Below are positions 46,314 to 58,173 of a stretch of DNA of 64,000 nt, in pieces. The stretch is from Hypomyces perniciosus. Its lineage: Eukaryota; Ascomycota; Sordariomycetes; Hypocreales; Hypocreaceae. Below the pieces are notes generated by a model. That model was not told the origin of the DNA, ran no database searches, and saw nothing but the letters and a program-made list of their open reading frames with translations. The stretch spans positions 481,501 to 545,500 of the forward strand of contig SPDT01000013.1 of assembly GCA_008477525.1 (NCBI GenBank), in the 5' to 3' direction. How positions within the stretch are numbered: the stretch's first letter is position 1; every line of letters begins with the position of its first letter. Made by a program: the position numbers and the translations under genes.

Positions 46314-47942
46314 ATGTTCGTCCATTTGGGAGCTGGCCTTCATGGCCATGAATACTCAGACCCCCAGCCGACTCCTCAACCTCCACCCAGGCGTTTCTCT
46401 TTTCTACCTGCAGCCATCGAGTCGATTTCACGCCAATCTTCTCCAATTCCCTCTCATACGAGTCCGACAGATGCACCCCGAACCCGGACGATATCTCTGA
46501 GTGAGCCTCCGCGCCATTCCTCTCTTTCTAATAGACGACGTACCACGTCCGATGCCACGCCGCACACAGTCAGATTTCGCGAACCAGAATCGGACATGGT
46601 ACCATCCACCTTGCCAAGTGAGGATGAAGAGTCCTTGGTTGGATCTGAGTTGAGTGACCGAACCGATTCGAGCCGCCAGAAGAAACAAAAGCGGACCCCA
46701 CGAAAGTCTACTCGCTTTGCTTTAGCATATCCTGCACCACAACTCCGGACGAAACAGCGAAGCTTTGTGCAGATTCGTCCTCGGGTGTTGCTTCAACTTC
46801 AGGAATTAGGCGAAAAACGTGCAATCCCAGCATTCGATGTTGTCCCATCAAGTCTAATTGCCGGATCCATCATTATCCCCAAGTTGGCCAAACGCTTCCC
46901 TCGCATGTTCACGGCGAAACCCTATCTTGGCCAGAACGACCTTATTTTAGTCCGCAGCGAGGATTATGGCACTTCACATGCCACCGACGACGCAGATAGC
47001 AGCAGCCTGGACCACAAGGAAGTTCTTGCTGTTGTCAGCACCATGGTGGATGATGACCATGCCGAAATTGTCTTCCAAGATGGCTCGACGTGGGCCACAA
47101 GTCCCATGGCCAATGGATCATATGAATTCACGTATTTGAACGACCAAGGAAGAGTTATTAAGGCTCGCTGGGTAAAGAGAAACCCGACGTCACCTCGAGG
47201 AAGCTGGGCGTCTGCCAATGCTGCAACGACATCAGCCTCTCCCCCTCCATCAGACCACAAATGGACCTTCAGTCTTATAGATCCCTCGACACGCAGGCAT
47301 CCGATCCAGGGGATCCTTACATCGACGCAACTTGACATCTTTGACACATACAATACCATGTCCACATCAAGTGGCCGCTATCCGCCGACACGCTCATTTG
47401 GGTCTGATATCAGCAGCATCGTTGAAGAGACGCCTCTGCCGAATAGCACTGCGGAGGAGCGGACGGCAATCCAAGTTACCGAGGAAATCAAGACACTGAT
47501 GTTGGCCACGGGTATCTGGATCAGTCTACGACAAAAAGGCTGGCCTGCGTCGGCGACTCCAAGATTGACACGAGTGATGTCGCAGTATCGTGGCATAAGC
47601 AGTGGGAGCTCGGGACGATCCAACACATTCCCTATCGGTCATGGCAACTCCGGCACAGCGACTCCGCCGCCCCCGCCGGCTTCGCTATCGTCTCCTCAGA
47701 ATATCTCCCAGGACGCTCCAGCACCTCGTCACCCCAATGCAGGAATGCTTAGGCGGGCTGTATCAACGGGTAGCGAGTTTATGAGGAGGAGAAGGGAGGC
47801 ATCCGCAGTGACAGAAATAGAGGTAAATGAGAAGCAGAGTACGGAGCTAAAGGTGGAGGAAGAGATAACTACATGCAGATTGAGAGTGCGGCGGTTTACA
47901 CACAGGCTGTTTCATCATCCCAAGTCCCCAAAGGTTTCATAG
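46314..47942 (+). CDS. Unknown fungal protein, 542 aa, Ser/Pro-rich ends
   Basis: Single exon starting MFVHLGAGLHGHEYSDPQPT; an in-frame ATG at 46257 would add 19 residues, but MFVHLGAG looks like a natural start. Residues 20-150 are Ser/Thr/Pro- and Arg-rich. The central region about 160-330 looks folded: RSFVQIRPRVLLQLQELGEK, AGSIIIPKLAKRFPRMF, DLILVRSEDYG, then AEIVFQDGSTWATSPMANGS and YEFTYLNDQGRVIKARWVKR, with the strand rhythm of a small beta-rich (PH-like) fold. After it, KWTFSLIDPSTRRHPIQGIL and a helix with TEEIKTLMLATGIWISLRQ. No signal peptide or membrane helix. I do not recognise the family. Confidence 0.75.
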   Translation: MFVHLGAGLHGHEYSDPQPTPQPPPRRFSFLPAAIESISRQSSPIPSHTSPTDAPRTRTISLSEPPRHSSLSNRRRTTSDATPHTVRFREPESDMVPSTLPSEDEESLVGSELSDRTDSSRQKKQKRTPRKSTRFALAYPAPQLRTKQRSFVQIRPRVLLQLQELGEKRAIPAFDVVPSSLIAGSIIIPKLAKRFPRMFTAKPYLGQNDLILVRSEDYGTSHATDDADSSSLDHKEVLAVVSTMVDDDHAEIVFQDGSTWATSPMANGSYEFTYLNDQGRVIKARWVKRNPTSPRGSWASANAATTSASPPPSDHKWTFSLIDPSTRRHPIQGILTSTQLDIFDTYNTMSTSSGRYPPTRSFGSDISSIVEETPLPNSTAEERTAIQVTEEIKTLMLATGIWISLRQKGWPASATPRLTRVMSQYRGISSGSSGRSNTFPIGHGNSGTATPPPPPASLSSPQNISQDAPAPRHPNAGMLRRAVSTGSEFMRRRREASAVTEIEVNEKQSTELKVEEEITTCRLRVRRFTHRLFHHPKSPKVS

Positions 47943-49209
47943 CATATTTACCAGCATCAATTTTGGCACCGCTTCGGAGCGAGTTGCCACATACCCCCTG
48001 TTTTATTAGCGAGGATTTACTCCTGTATAGATACACATTGAAACAAAATTGACATAGACATATAGACTTACACCGCTCACTTTGCAAAAATTGCCGTTGC
48101 ACACACTCGATGTGACACGTCTTTGACAGCCCCTATCACACCGTCACAGTATATCAGGTTATACAATCACTCACAAAATGATGCTGTAGCTGCTGCTAGC
48201 CGTCCTGCAAGTTTGTACGATGGTGAATGCGGTTTCCAGACCAATCATAAGACGCTTTCACCACCGACGGCTGCTTGGCGCAAAGAGGAGGCTGTCGTAT
48301 CCGGTCTGACCGATGTGAATGTGACGAGTTTTGATTGTCTGAAGGGTGCTTGCGTGAATCGGTCTGATAGTCCTGTGCACATGATCTATGCTATTTACGG
48401 GAAGTCGCCGATGGGACGGTGCATCTGGCATGGAGTCAGAGATCCACGCTGGCGATAGAGTTGTATGGGGTATTGCTACTACTATTATTACTACGAGTAG
48501 GAGTGCATCTACATATTACAGTGCTAACCTATTTCGTATCTGGATGCGGCTTCACTGTCTTGGATGCTGGCTGCAGTACGAAGTACTCCATACATCATAC
48601 CTACGAGTAGGTAAATAGTATTAGTGGTTCACAGCAAACTGTCCTCATTGCTCTGTCGGCCAGCCCGGAATTACCCATCACTCGCATGGCCGGCGACGCG
48701 CATATGGCTTCTATTCGGTCAGGGCAGGCTGCCGGATACTGACGTGGACCGCCGTACGTACACCACAAACGGACAGTTGCTAGTGCTGTGAGCGACCGCT
48801 AGGCATGCCAACAACCCCCAACGTCAACGCACTAACAAGGCTGAGGGCGGGCGCTCCTTTTCATCCCCAGGACGGACCTCTTGAGCAAACATCCCCCATC
48901 ATCCTCATCATCATCATTCTCCTCGTCCTCGTCCTCGTTTTCTTCTTCTTCTTCTTCTTTTTCTTCTTCTTCTTCCTCTACATCTTCTCAGCTTCAGCAG
49001 GGCCTCCCGCTTTTTAGTCCCATTAGTAGCTTCTCCCATGAGTGCTCACGGAGTCGCCCATTGCTGTTCCTGAACCCCGTCAGCCTGCACGCCCAACCCT
49101 GGTCGTCGCTTTCAACGAGTCGGCCGTTTTAGCCAGCCAGCCAGCCAACCCACCCACTCAACCACCGACTGGCTGTCTCGACCACTCGGCTGCGCGACCT
49201 TGGTTCGAT
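47943..49209. other. Intergenic region with a pyrimidine microsatellite upstream of BLM10
   Basis: At 48899-48986 there is an almost pure CT tract: (CAT/CCT)n, then (CGTCCT)n, then (TTC)n. It lies about 230 bp before the BLM10 start and is probably in its promoter or leader. Frames over it encode only poly-Ser or poly-Phe. A (TAC/TAT)n patch lies near 48474-48500. Confidence 0.7.
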
Positions 49210-52200
49210 ATGGATGAGAACATCGGCCCCCGCCACGACGGCGCCGTGGCCGCCTTGTCCGCCTCGGCTGCCTCGCATCTCATGACAAGCTTCGCCGCCT
49301 ACGAGCCCATCTCTCGTGCCACATCTCCTGGCCTGCCATTCGTCAAATCCGACGAGGACGACAAGAAGCGATACCGCCCTCGAACCTTTGCATACTTTCA
49401 GCAGCTGCCCTTTGAGGTCGAGGAGGAAGCCCAGCGCGATGCCGCCTTGCAAGGCATCCTCAAGCAGCTGTACATATCTGTCCAGGCCGAGGACTTCTCC
49501 CCCGGAGCTCTCCACTGGACGAGGGAGCTGCAAGGATGGCTGAACCTCAAGTTTGAGATGACGAGGGACTTGCGAGCGAAGCTTGCGAAGCTGTATTACT
49601 CGCTGGCGCTTGCTCCTGGATTGGATCCCACTGCTGCGGATCGCTTCTTGCGCATGGTCTTGACTCTAACAAGGTACATCAGATCAACTGTTTCGATACT
49701 GCTTGGTATACAACTCGCTAACCACAATCTCTACCTACTGTAGGAAAAACCATTATCTAAAACCTGGCGAGGATCTTATCCTCGACTGGCGGCCACTATG
49801 GAGCGAGATCAAAGCCTGGGTTCTACCCTCAGAGGTCCCCGCCCACCAGACCAATCGAAGGCGATCGGTGAAGCAGCTCCTGAAGCTGACCACCCACGCG
49901 CATACATACTTCGATCCCAAAGATCGCCTGGTGATGCTGGAGGAGTTCTTGCCCTACTTCAGCACAAATGAGCTGCCCAATGCCTTCATTGTCATAGGCG
50001 TCCTCAACGGCTTGTTGCCCAGCCATCCCGCCCCGGAGTCTGAACTCGGATCACACCCTCAAGACTTCTTCCCGACTCTCTTCCACCTTTGGTCCTTGAT
50101 TAATCGGTCCAAGGCTGTGGATATTGCCTTCATCGATTTGTTTTCTCGTCTAGCCAGGGATCACATTCACTGTTCCTATGTCCCCTTCACAGAACATGGC
50201 ATCTTCACCAAGGCCCAGTCAGACCTCATCTTCACGGCCATTCTACGGCTGACACAGATCCCCGTTGGTCAGTCCAACTCCCCATACACTCCACTCGACT
50301 ATCTATCCGGGGCTGGTATATACCTCGAAAAGGATAAGAAGAAATACCCCGTGGCGTACATGATGGCCCGGTGGATTGTGAGCTCGCTCTCTCCCATATG
50401 TTTGGATCATGAGGATTCCATCATGTCGAGTTTGGAAGGCCTAATGGAGTCAATCGATACTTTTTTCCATCCTTCGAACCAGGGTGCGTGGACAATGTTG
50501 CTGGGCCAGCTAACACTGTTCTTAACCGACGCCTTTGTGTCTCGGTGGAACCGTGAGCAGAGTGGGGAGCTTGACATCCCACAAGATCGCAAAATCAACG
50601 ATGCCTTGAAGAAGCGATTTGTAGCATCACTCAAAGAGATCACCTTTATGGGTCTGTTCTCAAAGAGTAGCCGGGTTTCGCATTGCTACTATAATGCGCT
50701 GCAAGGCCTAGCATACCTTGAGCCTGACCTAGTGCTCCCAGGAGCATTGCAGCGGTTCTACCCTAGTCTTCAGGGTCTGGTTGAGGTTCACAGGACCACC
50801 TCAAGTTTGAATGGCTTGCAGATGATTGCCAACATAATGTCCAAGCTCAAGGGATATCGATGTCACATTACAGCATTGTTGGCCCTCGCTCTCCCAGGTA
50901 TCGATGCCAACGATCTCAACAAGACACAGTATACGCTGAATTTCATTCAAAGTGTCGCATACAGCATCCCCATGGTTCCAATGACAAAGGAGGGCAGCCA
51001 TATCCACGATACAGCTCTTGCCATGGAATGGGTACAAGGAGAGATGGATCGCATGGAGCTCGAGGGTCAAAATGTCAAGATTGATTACAATACGGAGCTC
51101 AGTGATGAGGATGAGGCTAATATCCTCAGATCTTCCACGGCAGGTTTTGGCGAGTTCATCCTGACGTTCCTGGGCAAGGTGTTCACCCTGCTGGAGAACC
51201 TCCCAGATGCCAACCAGGTCCGGGGAGGAACACCTGAGGACAACGTGATCAACGCCTTGCCTGCAGCTCTTTCCCCCTTATTTGCGTCGTTGTCACCGGA
51301 ACTTTTCGATATGACTCTGGAAAAGATTGCCACCTTTGTGTCGACCCACGTTGTCCACCAGGCACGGGATGCTATGGCCTGGATATTAAATGCTCTCTGC
51401 AGGGTCAACCCAGAGAAGACTCTGAAGGTGTTCATACCTATGCTTGTGATCAATATTCGGAACGAGATCGACTTCAACAATGCGGCGTCAGATCGCACAA
51501 GTGGCACCGACTATTTGCCAAGAGACCGGGCTTTGGTTTGGCATGTTAGCATGCTTGCCATGGCAGTGGTTCATGTGGGCAGGGAAGTGCTGAATTACAA
51601 GGATGAATTGCTCGGAATTGCCGATTACATGCAGGAGAAATGCCGAGGGTTGCCCACTATTCTTGCCTCCAACTACATTCACCACCTTTTGTTAAACTTG
51701 ACACATACATACCCCATCGACCACGCCTTGTACGAACCCGATGTTATCAGGAGAGGACTTGATATTACCGACTGGGGCAAAACGACTTCACCTGCTGACC
51801 TGACCATTCGATGGCATCAGCCCTCGCCTCCTGAGATCGACTTCGCTGTTGAACTCTTCGCATCGCAAATTAAATCCGCTACCGAGCAATTAGAGCTCCT
51901 ATTGAGTGATAACCCGCCAGTGAGCAGAAAAGGCAAGAATAAGGAGTGGTCTGATGAGGTCTCTAGACTCATGCAACAGATTCGTCTGGTTACATCGGGC
52001 ATGGCTACACTGTTTGATCCCAGGCGCGCATCTGGTGAGACCAGCAGTCAGGAGAGTGGTAACGACAATATTGACATGGATATTGATGAGGATGACGTGG
52101 ATGATGACATGTTGATGGACGATGACCCACTGGCTGAAGTTGCTGAAGATGAGGAGCTACGTCCTCAGTATCGGTATAGAGCCGGATACCTCCTGAGTCC

Positions 52201-55200
52201 CAGTGATCCCGTTTACGAACGGCTTCACGATCTTCGTGACCAACTTGGCCATCTCTTGACGAAGACGCACTTGTTTCTCACTCAGAACCAAGAGGATGAT
52301 GTCGACTGCTTCACCACACTCTACTCTGCCTACCGGACGTGGCTTACGGATGTTGGGATCGAGCGATCTGCACACCCACTTGAAAGACACTTGAGACTGT
52401 ATAAATCTGACATTGCAGCCTTCAAGGTCAAAGGGTTGAGGAAGGTATATCCTCGTCCTCTACTAATCAAGCGCGCCGAAGCATACCAGATGCTTCGCAT
52501 GAAACACAATGCATCAGCTAGGCAAAAGAGCGAGTTAGATAAGCGACTGTTGCTTGATCTTGCACAGTCATGTCTTTCTTCATACGCTGATGTTCGCCGC
52601 GTTGCGCAAAGTGCTCAAGATTCGTCACTGAAGGTACTCGTGGGCGGCAAGCCCTTGGTGATCCCTGTGCTTCTAGAGGGCTTCCGAAAAGCCCTAGCAG
52701 AGAACGATCACGACAGAATCAAGGGTGCTATATACTCCTTGTTGTTCACGTCCTTGATGAGAACCCTCATCAGGGATTGGAGATTCGCTCCTGAAGCAAT
52801 GCGTCTGTATATCGAGACAGCAGGCATTGACAAACCTTCTATCCAGAACCTGGGCTCGCAAGCATTGTACTCACTAATTGAGTTTGGCAAACCGTTTGAG
52901 CGAACCATTCTTGTCGACAAGACCTTGCTTGACACGATTAAGCCGACTGGAGACATGTCTTCTGCGATAAACACTCGGCATCAATTCGTATTACAGCGAC
53001 GGGAGAAGGTGGAAGAGTCCAAGGCCGCTCTTGGGTTGGAGTTGACAAAACGAGCGCACGGCGCTCATTGGAAGATAGCGACACGGTGTGCTATATTTGC
53101 TACAAACCTGTGCCTCCGTTTTGACACCATTGCTCCGACCGAATTTGTGGACCTTGTCGCCAAGGGAGCGATTGACCCACATCCGGGCCTAAGAGGATAC
53201 TACCTCAGTGCCTTTACGTCCATATTTACGACTGTCGATATGCGAGCAGTATATGGCCATGATTATCGCAACTACCTACTTGAGAAGGAAGTTGGTGATA
53301 GAAATAGAATAGAGATTCCTGTCAAGAATGGCGATGCGGAGTTTACAAAGAAATTCCTTGACGCTTTCCAGGAGCCCGAGGGAGCAGAATACATGGTGGA
53401 CGCTGACCATCCCGGGTGGTTGGTTTGGGGCAAGAAGTTCACTGCATTCAGAGCCCGCCCTCTTCCATTTGATTCGTACGATGAGGTTGAAAGGGCAGTG
53501 CGTGATCAGATGGGCCAGATCTTAACAAAGGAGTGGTTTGCTCAGTGCTTTGAGTACCTCAAACAGGAACCACGAGATGCAAACACGGATAGATTCCGCA
53601 TGAGCAATGTCTACCTTCTGATGCACGTTTTTGATCTCATGCACTATGGCAAGACTGCCGCCACCTTGGAGGATATTAAGGAGCTGACCCAGGAGGTGTA
53701 TGGGGATGGAAACGACAAGCACCAGCACCGCGCAACGTCAGAGATTCTTGGTGCATTGTTAGCAGGGTCTAGCGATGATCCGCCAGAGATGCGGAACCGT
53801 GTTTGGGCGTTCGCAGCCCCAATGGCTTTGAAGATTTTTGCTGATGACCTGACACCGGAGAATCTTCAGTACTGGCTCACCTGTCTGCACCTCGTCTTGG
53901 ATTCCAAGGATCCGCGACGATCACATGAAATTGTGGATGGTTTAAGGACATTCCGTCTGGATATATCATCAAATGCCGCGTTCAAGGAGTCCTCCAAGGT
54001 TCAGCTGCTTGAGTTTATTATAGCAGACGCTGGATGGCATTTCCGCCATGACCAACCGATTCTGGAAGACTTCTTAGCCCATATTGACCACCCGTACAAG
54101 GCTGTGCGTGAGGCAATCGGTCGAGTCTTGTCGGTTATCCACAAAACCCGGTATCATGAGTCGTTTGAGAACGTCACCAAGCTGCTTGAAGCCAACAAGG
54201 CGGCTTCATCAATCGGTATTCGACCATATCAAGCCCCCGAGGAATTTGCTTCAATAATCAAGGATGTTTTTGGCCGGCTTGAGAAGTGGCGCCTTGAGCG
54301 ACCTCCAGGACAGCAGACACAATCAGCGTATACGTGTGGTTCTAAGACAGTGCTGATGTGGCTCGACTGCACGCTTTCGTCGCACGAATGTACTCAATTG
54401 GTACCATTCTTCGCGACACCGTTTATGGAACAGCTCCTCCACATGATGGACGTTAAAGAGGATCCCGAGCTGATGAAGATTGCGTATCATGTATACCGTC
54501 ATCTGCCCAACATCTCCTTCCGGGATGGCGAGGATGCTGAATTTATCGAGGGACTTGTCCGACTCGGTAGGACAGCTGCAAGCTGGCATCAACGTCTGCG
54601 GTCGCTTGTCAATATGCAAGTCATCTACTTCCGGCGCATATTCTTGACAGAGGAGCCGCAGCGGGACCTGCTCGTCAATACAGTGTCAGATATGCTTGGC
54701 GATCCTCAGCTCGAGGTTCGTGCATGTGCAGCGACAACGCTCGCCGGTATGATTCGCTGCTCTTCGCAGCGTATCCGAGACCCGATGATTGAACGTCTCA
54801 AGCGCCGCTTCGAGACTGAGCTGGACCAGAACCCGATGCCGAAGCGCGGTCCCAGGCTACCTGGGACAGATACGCCCGTTGATGTGCACAAGCAAATCAC
54901 GCGGAGGCACGCGGCCATCTTGGGTCTTGGTGCTTTGATAGAGGCGTTCCCGTATGCCACTCCACCTCCGAAGTGGATGCCGGAAGTGCTGGCTACGCTG
55001 GCACGACGAGCTGCTGGCGACGCTGGAGTGGTAGGCAAAGCAACAAAGGCCATACTGAGCGAATTCAAGAAGACGAGACAGGACAGTTGGTCTGTTGATC
55101 AAAAGGTGAGACTCTCCTTGAGCTGAATAGGATAACGGAATGCTAACTCTCAGCAGTACTTCACACAGGAGCAACTTGAAGATCTGGAAGGTGTTTTGTG

Positions 55201-55219
55201 GAAGAGCTACTTTGCCTGA
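49210..55219 (+). CDS. BLM10: BLM10 / PA200, HEAT-repeat proteasome activator
   Basis: Three exons (introns 49674-49743 and 55106-55156), 1962 aa, the usual size for Blm10. It starts MDENIGPRHDGAVAALSASA. Recognised by conserved stretches such as YRPRTFAYFQQLPFEVEEEA and LKPGEDLILDWRPLW, and near the C-terminus QLEVRACAATTLAGMIRCSS plus RHAAILGLGALIEAFPY, which are HEAT-like. An acidic insert (DMDIDEDDVDDDMLMDDDPL) lies near residue 930. The last exon, 21 codons with stop, encodes YFTQEQLEDLEGVLWKSYFA; this end normally docks in the 20S alpha ring. The protein caps the 20S proteasome and helps assembly and acetyl-histone turnover in other species. The two introns restore frame exactly. Confidence 0.96.
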
Positions 55220-56275
55220 GCGGGCACTTGCTGTTGTAAGAAATCACTCATAGGGTAGGCCCCTTATTCTGCGGTATACTAGATGCATCTCGGATTGGGC
55301 CCATGTTGGATTGTTAGCACTTGGTTGAAGTCATGGTCCGGCGGCATGGTGCATGAGGCATGGACAGGGCAGAGGTGTAAAGGTAAAAAAGATTTCACGG
55401 GGCGATTATCCGGGCTTGGTTTGGCTGGTGTGTGTGTATACTTTGTGTGCGACAGAGAATTTCTCATGACTATCATCACGGCATGAATGGATGGATGGAT
55501 GGATGGATGGATAGAGGGGTGTCGCCATGAGTCTATGATGAGCTTTGGGGCTTCAACACCCAAGCATGAGAGAAGAGCATGGTTTCTTCCATAGTTGTAG
55601 AGTATTCATGTTTGACGAAAGCAATGTATGTTGTAATGAATGAAAGCAAAGGGGAAGTGACTGGCATTTTTGAGATATGATCCTATTATGGGTAAGAAAC
55701 AAGTGTTTATACAGCTATAGAGCCAGATTAATGAAGGCTAGTTGTAGCAGACCTTTAAAGGTTGCCACGGGCTTGGATAGACCTTAGTTAATGCCACACA
55801 CTCTCTTTACTATAGCAATCTCCCTTCAAGATGGCTCTTCTCTTCTTCACAGCACACCTTTCTCATAATCGATCGTCATTTACAATGAATCTTTCTACCT
55901 GTCAGGTTCACCAGAGTTGATCTAGTCCTACGTCATTCTTTCGTTCATTCAGGAGCAGTAACTCACCGCTCTATGCGAATGTGGCAGGACTCCAGCCTTC
56001 AGATGACGTGGTCAGCAGTTGGTCCATCTTCAAGTTGCACAGGCCCCATTTTGCCTCATTGATCAGACCAACATTCGTTATAAGTCGTTTAATTGGTCAT
56101 TGTACGAATATGCCACGCCTCATTTCCGCAAAGGCCAAGATGCCTTGGCGTACCACTGCATATATATGGTATGGTAACTAGCAGCCGCACTGGGACGACT
56201 CAGTCTACATCTTCTAACAACTTCACTTTAGCAACTCACAATCTCATCTTGTCGTTCATGATATAGCAGTCACCA
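55220..56275. other. Intergenic region with a (GGAT)n microsatellite
   Basis: Between BLM10 and the DUF3632 gene. The tract atggatggatggatggatgg and its continuation lie at about 55487-55511. No gene is supported. Confidence 0.6.
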
Positions 56276-57346
56276 ATGGATTCTGCTCCCGCGTCACGGA
56301 GCGATATTCCTCCTGTTGACTCTAACCTCCGTGAGGATCCAGAGGCTATGAGCCAGTGGATGCACACTAGCACGCGGGAGTCCATCAAGGAGGCAGTGCG
56401 TCGAGGAGACATTGACGAACTCCGACGATCAGCAGAAAGTTACTGGTCGTCAATCAACTCTCGATTCTCAAAGGCTGTTTTCCCCGTGGAGGAGTTTGAA
56501 CCCGATATCCATAGCCTCTGGTTTCTCTATTACAATTGCGCCAGAAATATCCCTTATTCAGGCCCTGAGCAGGACAGATTGGCACTTGACATACTCCGAG
56601 TTCAAGCGCTCGGTACTTTGACCAGAGTGCAACAGAGAGATGCCAGTATTAGTGGCACTGGCGACAATAACTTTATTGTTGCTAGAACTTCCGGTGGCGT
56701 TATTTGGGATGGCATGCCTTTCTTTGTTGAGGATATAACGAAATACTGGGTCAAAGATTTGCCAACCATGAAGGCTAGCGAACGCCTGAACTTGGCATAT
56801 CTCCTCGCCAAAATTGCCTCTGTTGGTCTGGATAAAGACGGGCTCTTCCATATTGTGCTATTGCTTTTCCGAGAGACGTTTGAAACAGTCCGACCTCTCA
56901 GTGGCCTGGGCGACTATGATGATGCAAGCCCTTCGCGAACTATGGCTGATCTGTCTATTGGTGCTTTGCTCCCATTGGCATATGCTTGGCTCTTTGCAGC
57001 TGGGGATAGGATCGTACAGCTCTCAGACAAGCTGTGGAACGACTGCCCTGGAATCATTGGGCAATGTGGGACCATTACTTTCAACCATCCAGAGTCGGAG
57101 TTATCTGCGGGCTTTAGTCCATGGAGGTGGATGCACTGGTTGAAGCGTGCGGAAGAGATTCTTCATGAGGCAACTCGAGCTGGTGAGGACAGTATTGCGG
57201 CTTCTGCTACTGAGGTTCTGGATGCTATGTTGGGTACAATTGAGTGGAGAGACTCGCGAGTCAAAAGGGAGGTGGAAGCCGCGGGAGGGGTGGTTCAGTA
57301 TGAACAAACTTGGATTGAGGCTCCTCCCCCACCCTCCTCTGAGTAG
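56276..57346 (+). CDS. DUF3632-family fungal protein
   Basis: Single exon, 356 aa. All-helical, with family hallmarks: MHTSTRESIKEAVRRGD at the N-terminus, HSLWFLYYNCARNIPYSGPE, WDGMPFFVEDITKYWVKDLP in the middle, and FSPWRWMHWLKRAEEILHEA near the end. This group is specific to filamentous fungi, often in several copies per genome, and its function is not known. No signal peptide or transmembrane segment. Ends with a Pro-rich tail EAPPPPSSE. Confidence 0.85.
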   Translation: MDSAPASRSDIPPVDSNLREDPEAMSQWMHTSTRESIKEAVRRGDIDELRRSAESYWSSINSRFSKAVFPVEEFEPDIHSLWFLYYNCARNIPYSGPEQDRLALDILRVQALGTLTRVQQRDASISGTGDNNFIVARTSGGVIWDGMPFFVEDITKYWVKDLPTMKASERLNLAYLLAKIASVGLDKDGLFHIVLLLFRETFETVRPLSGLGDYDDASPSRTMADLSIGALLPLAYAWLFAAGDRIVQLSDKLWNDCPGIIGQCGTITFNHPESELSAGFSPWRWMHWLKRAEEILHEATRAGEDSIAASATEVLDAMLGTIEWRDSRVKREVEAAGGVVQYEQTWIEAPPPPSSE

Positions 57347-57767
57347 ATAGAAAGATGCTTTATTTTTCTCTTTTTCTTTTTTGGAGGCCACTTGGCACTG
57401 TATTGCGTGACTCGTCATAGAAGAGCATGCGCACTGACTCTGCTGTGACATCTCGGTCAGGCTCCGATTCTTGGATTGTTCAACTTTAGACCCTGGCGAT
57501 GTCTTAGTTCAGAATGACAACCTCGAGGTTTTACATGTTCTTGGGGCATTTTCCAAGAATATGATTAATATCTTATAATCTGACTGAGTAATACTTGCCT
57601 CTTGGCGCTCGCTAGACGTCTATATAAGATGGCCTTTATTCTGCCCCAAGTTCGTTCCAAATCCAACCAAACTATCCATTCAAGACAGCCTTTTCTCCTA
57701 CACATACACTTTTGCCTCGGTCGCCAACTATTCTCGTCTTTGACACCTACAGTCGATCTGAGCCAAG
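57347..57767. promoter_or_regulatory. Upstream region of the AFP-like gene
   Basis: Non-coding. A TATA-like tatataag lies at 57620-57627, about 140 bp before the start, followed by a C/T-rich leader. Confidence 0.4.
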
Positions 57768-58173
57768 ATGAGGACGGCCTTCCTTGCTTCGTTTGGACTC
57801 GCTCTTTTTGCCGTCTCGGGGGCAGTGGCCACCCCGGCCAGTCCTCGTTCCCTTGAGGCGGCTGATGCAATCATTGATGAAATTCCGCCAACTATTCAGC
57901 TCACTTATGACGGGGTGAGTTCCTGAAACAAATAGGACGGCAAGACACTAATGTGGTTTTCACCACGCTTAGAGATGCTATACAAAGGATCAACAATGCA
58001 AATACGACAAACCCGACGGCAAAAAAGGCATCTGCAAATGTGGAAAAGCGAGTGTGAGTTATTTCTTCGTCCATACGTATGCAGTATACTGCAAAGAGTC
58101 TTATACTTGTGTGCAATCCCTTGTGATATCGAGTTGTCTTTACCCTGGAGTCTATGTCCTTTTGTTTCTGTGA
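57768..58173 (+). CDS. Secreted cysteine-rich peptide resembling the AFP/PAF antifungal protein family
   Basis: Exon 1 (57768-57914) encodes a signal peptide, MRTAFLASFGLALFAVSGAV, and a propeptide ending PPTIQLTYDG. After an intron at 57915-57972, exon 2 gives RCYTKDQQCKYDKPDGKKGI followed by CKCGKAS. Signal plus acidic propeptide plus a basic core with C-X6-C-X11-C-X-C spacing and the Y-(N/D)-G-x-C-Y start is the pattern of the small ascomycete antifungal proteins, and an exon break just before that core fits those genes. The second half does not fit: a GTGAGT donor after CGKAS has no acceptor leading to a recognisable third exon. Reading straight through gives 115 aa with three more Cys and a hydrophobic tail. 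Possibly a degenerate or truncated gene. Confidence 0.6.

Noticed and set aside
45976..46500. 174-codon frame upstream of and overlapping the 542-aa protein gene.
   Set aside because: Pyrimidine-rich leader sequence giving Ser/Pro/Leu; no splice sites or conserved pattern. A regulatory upstream frame is possible but not supported.
48805..49132. Frames of poly-Phe and poly-Ser over 48.9 kb.
   Set aside because: Translation of the CT microsatellite, not a protein.
156..55219. A functional cluster of ubiquitin-proteasome genes (GID4, RPT5, BLM10) in one window.
   Set aside because: They are tens of kilobases apart, separated by unrelated genes, with no shared promoter motif that I could find; chance is enough.
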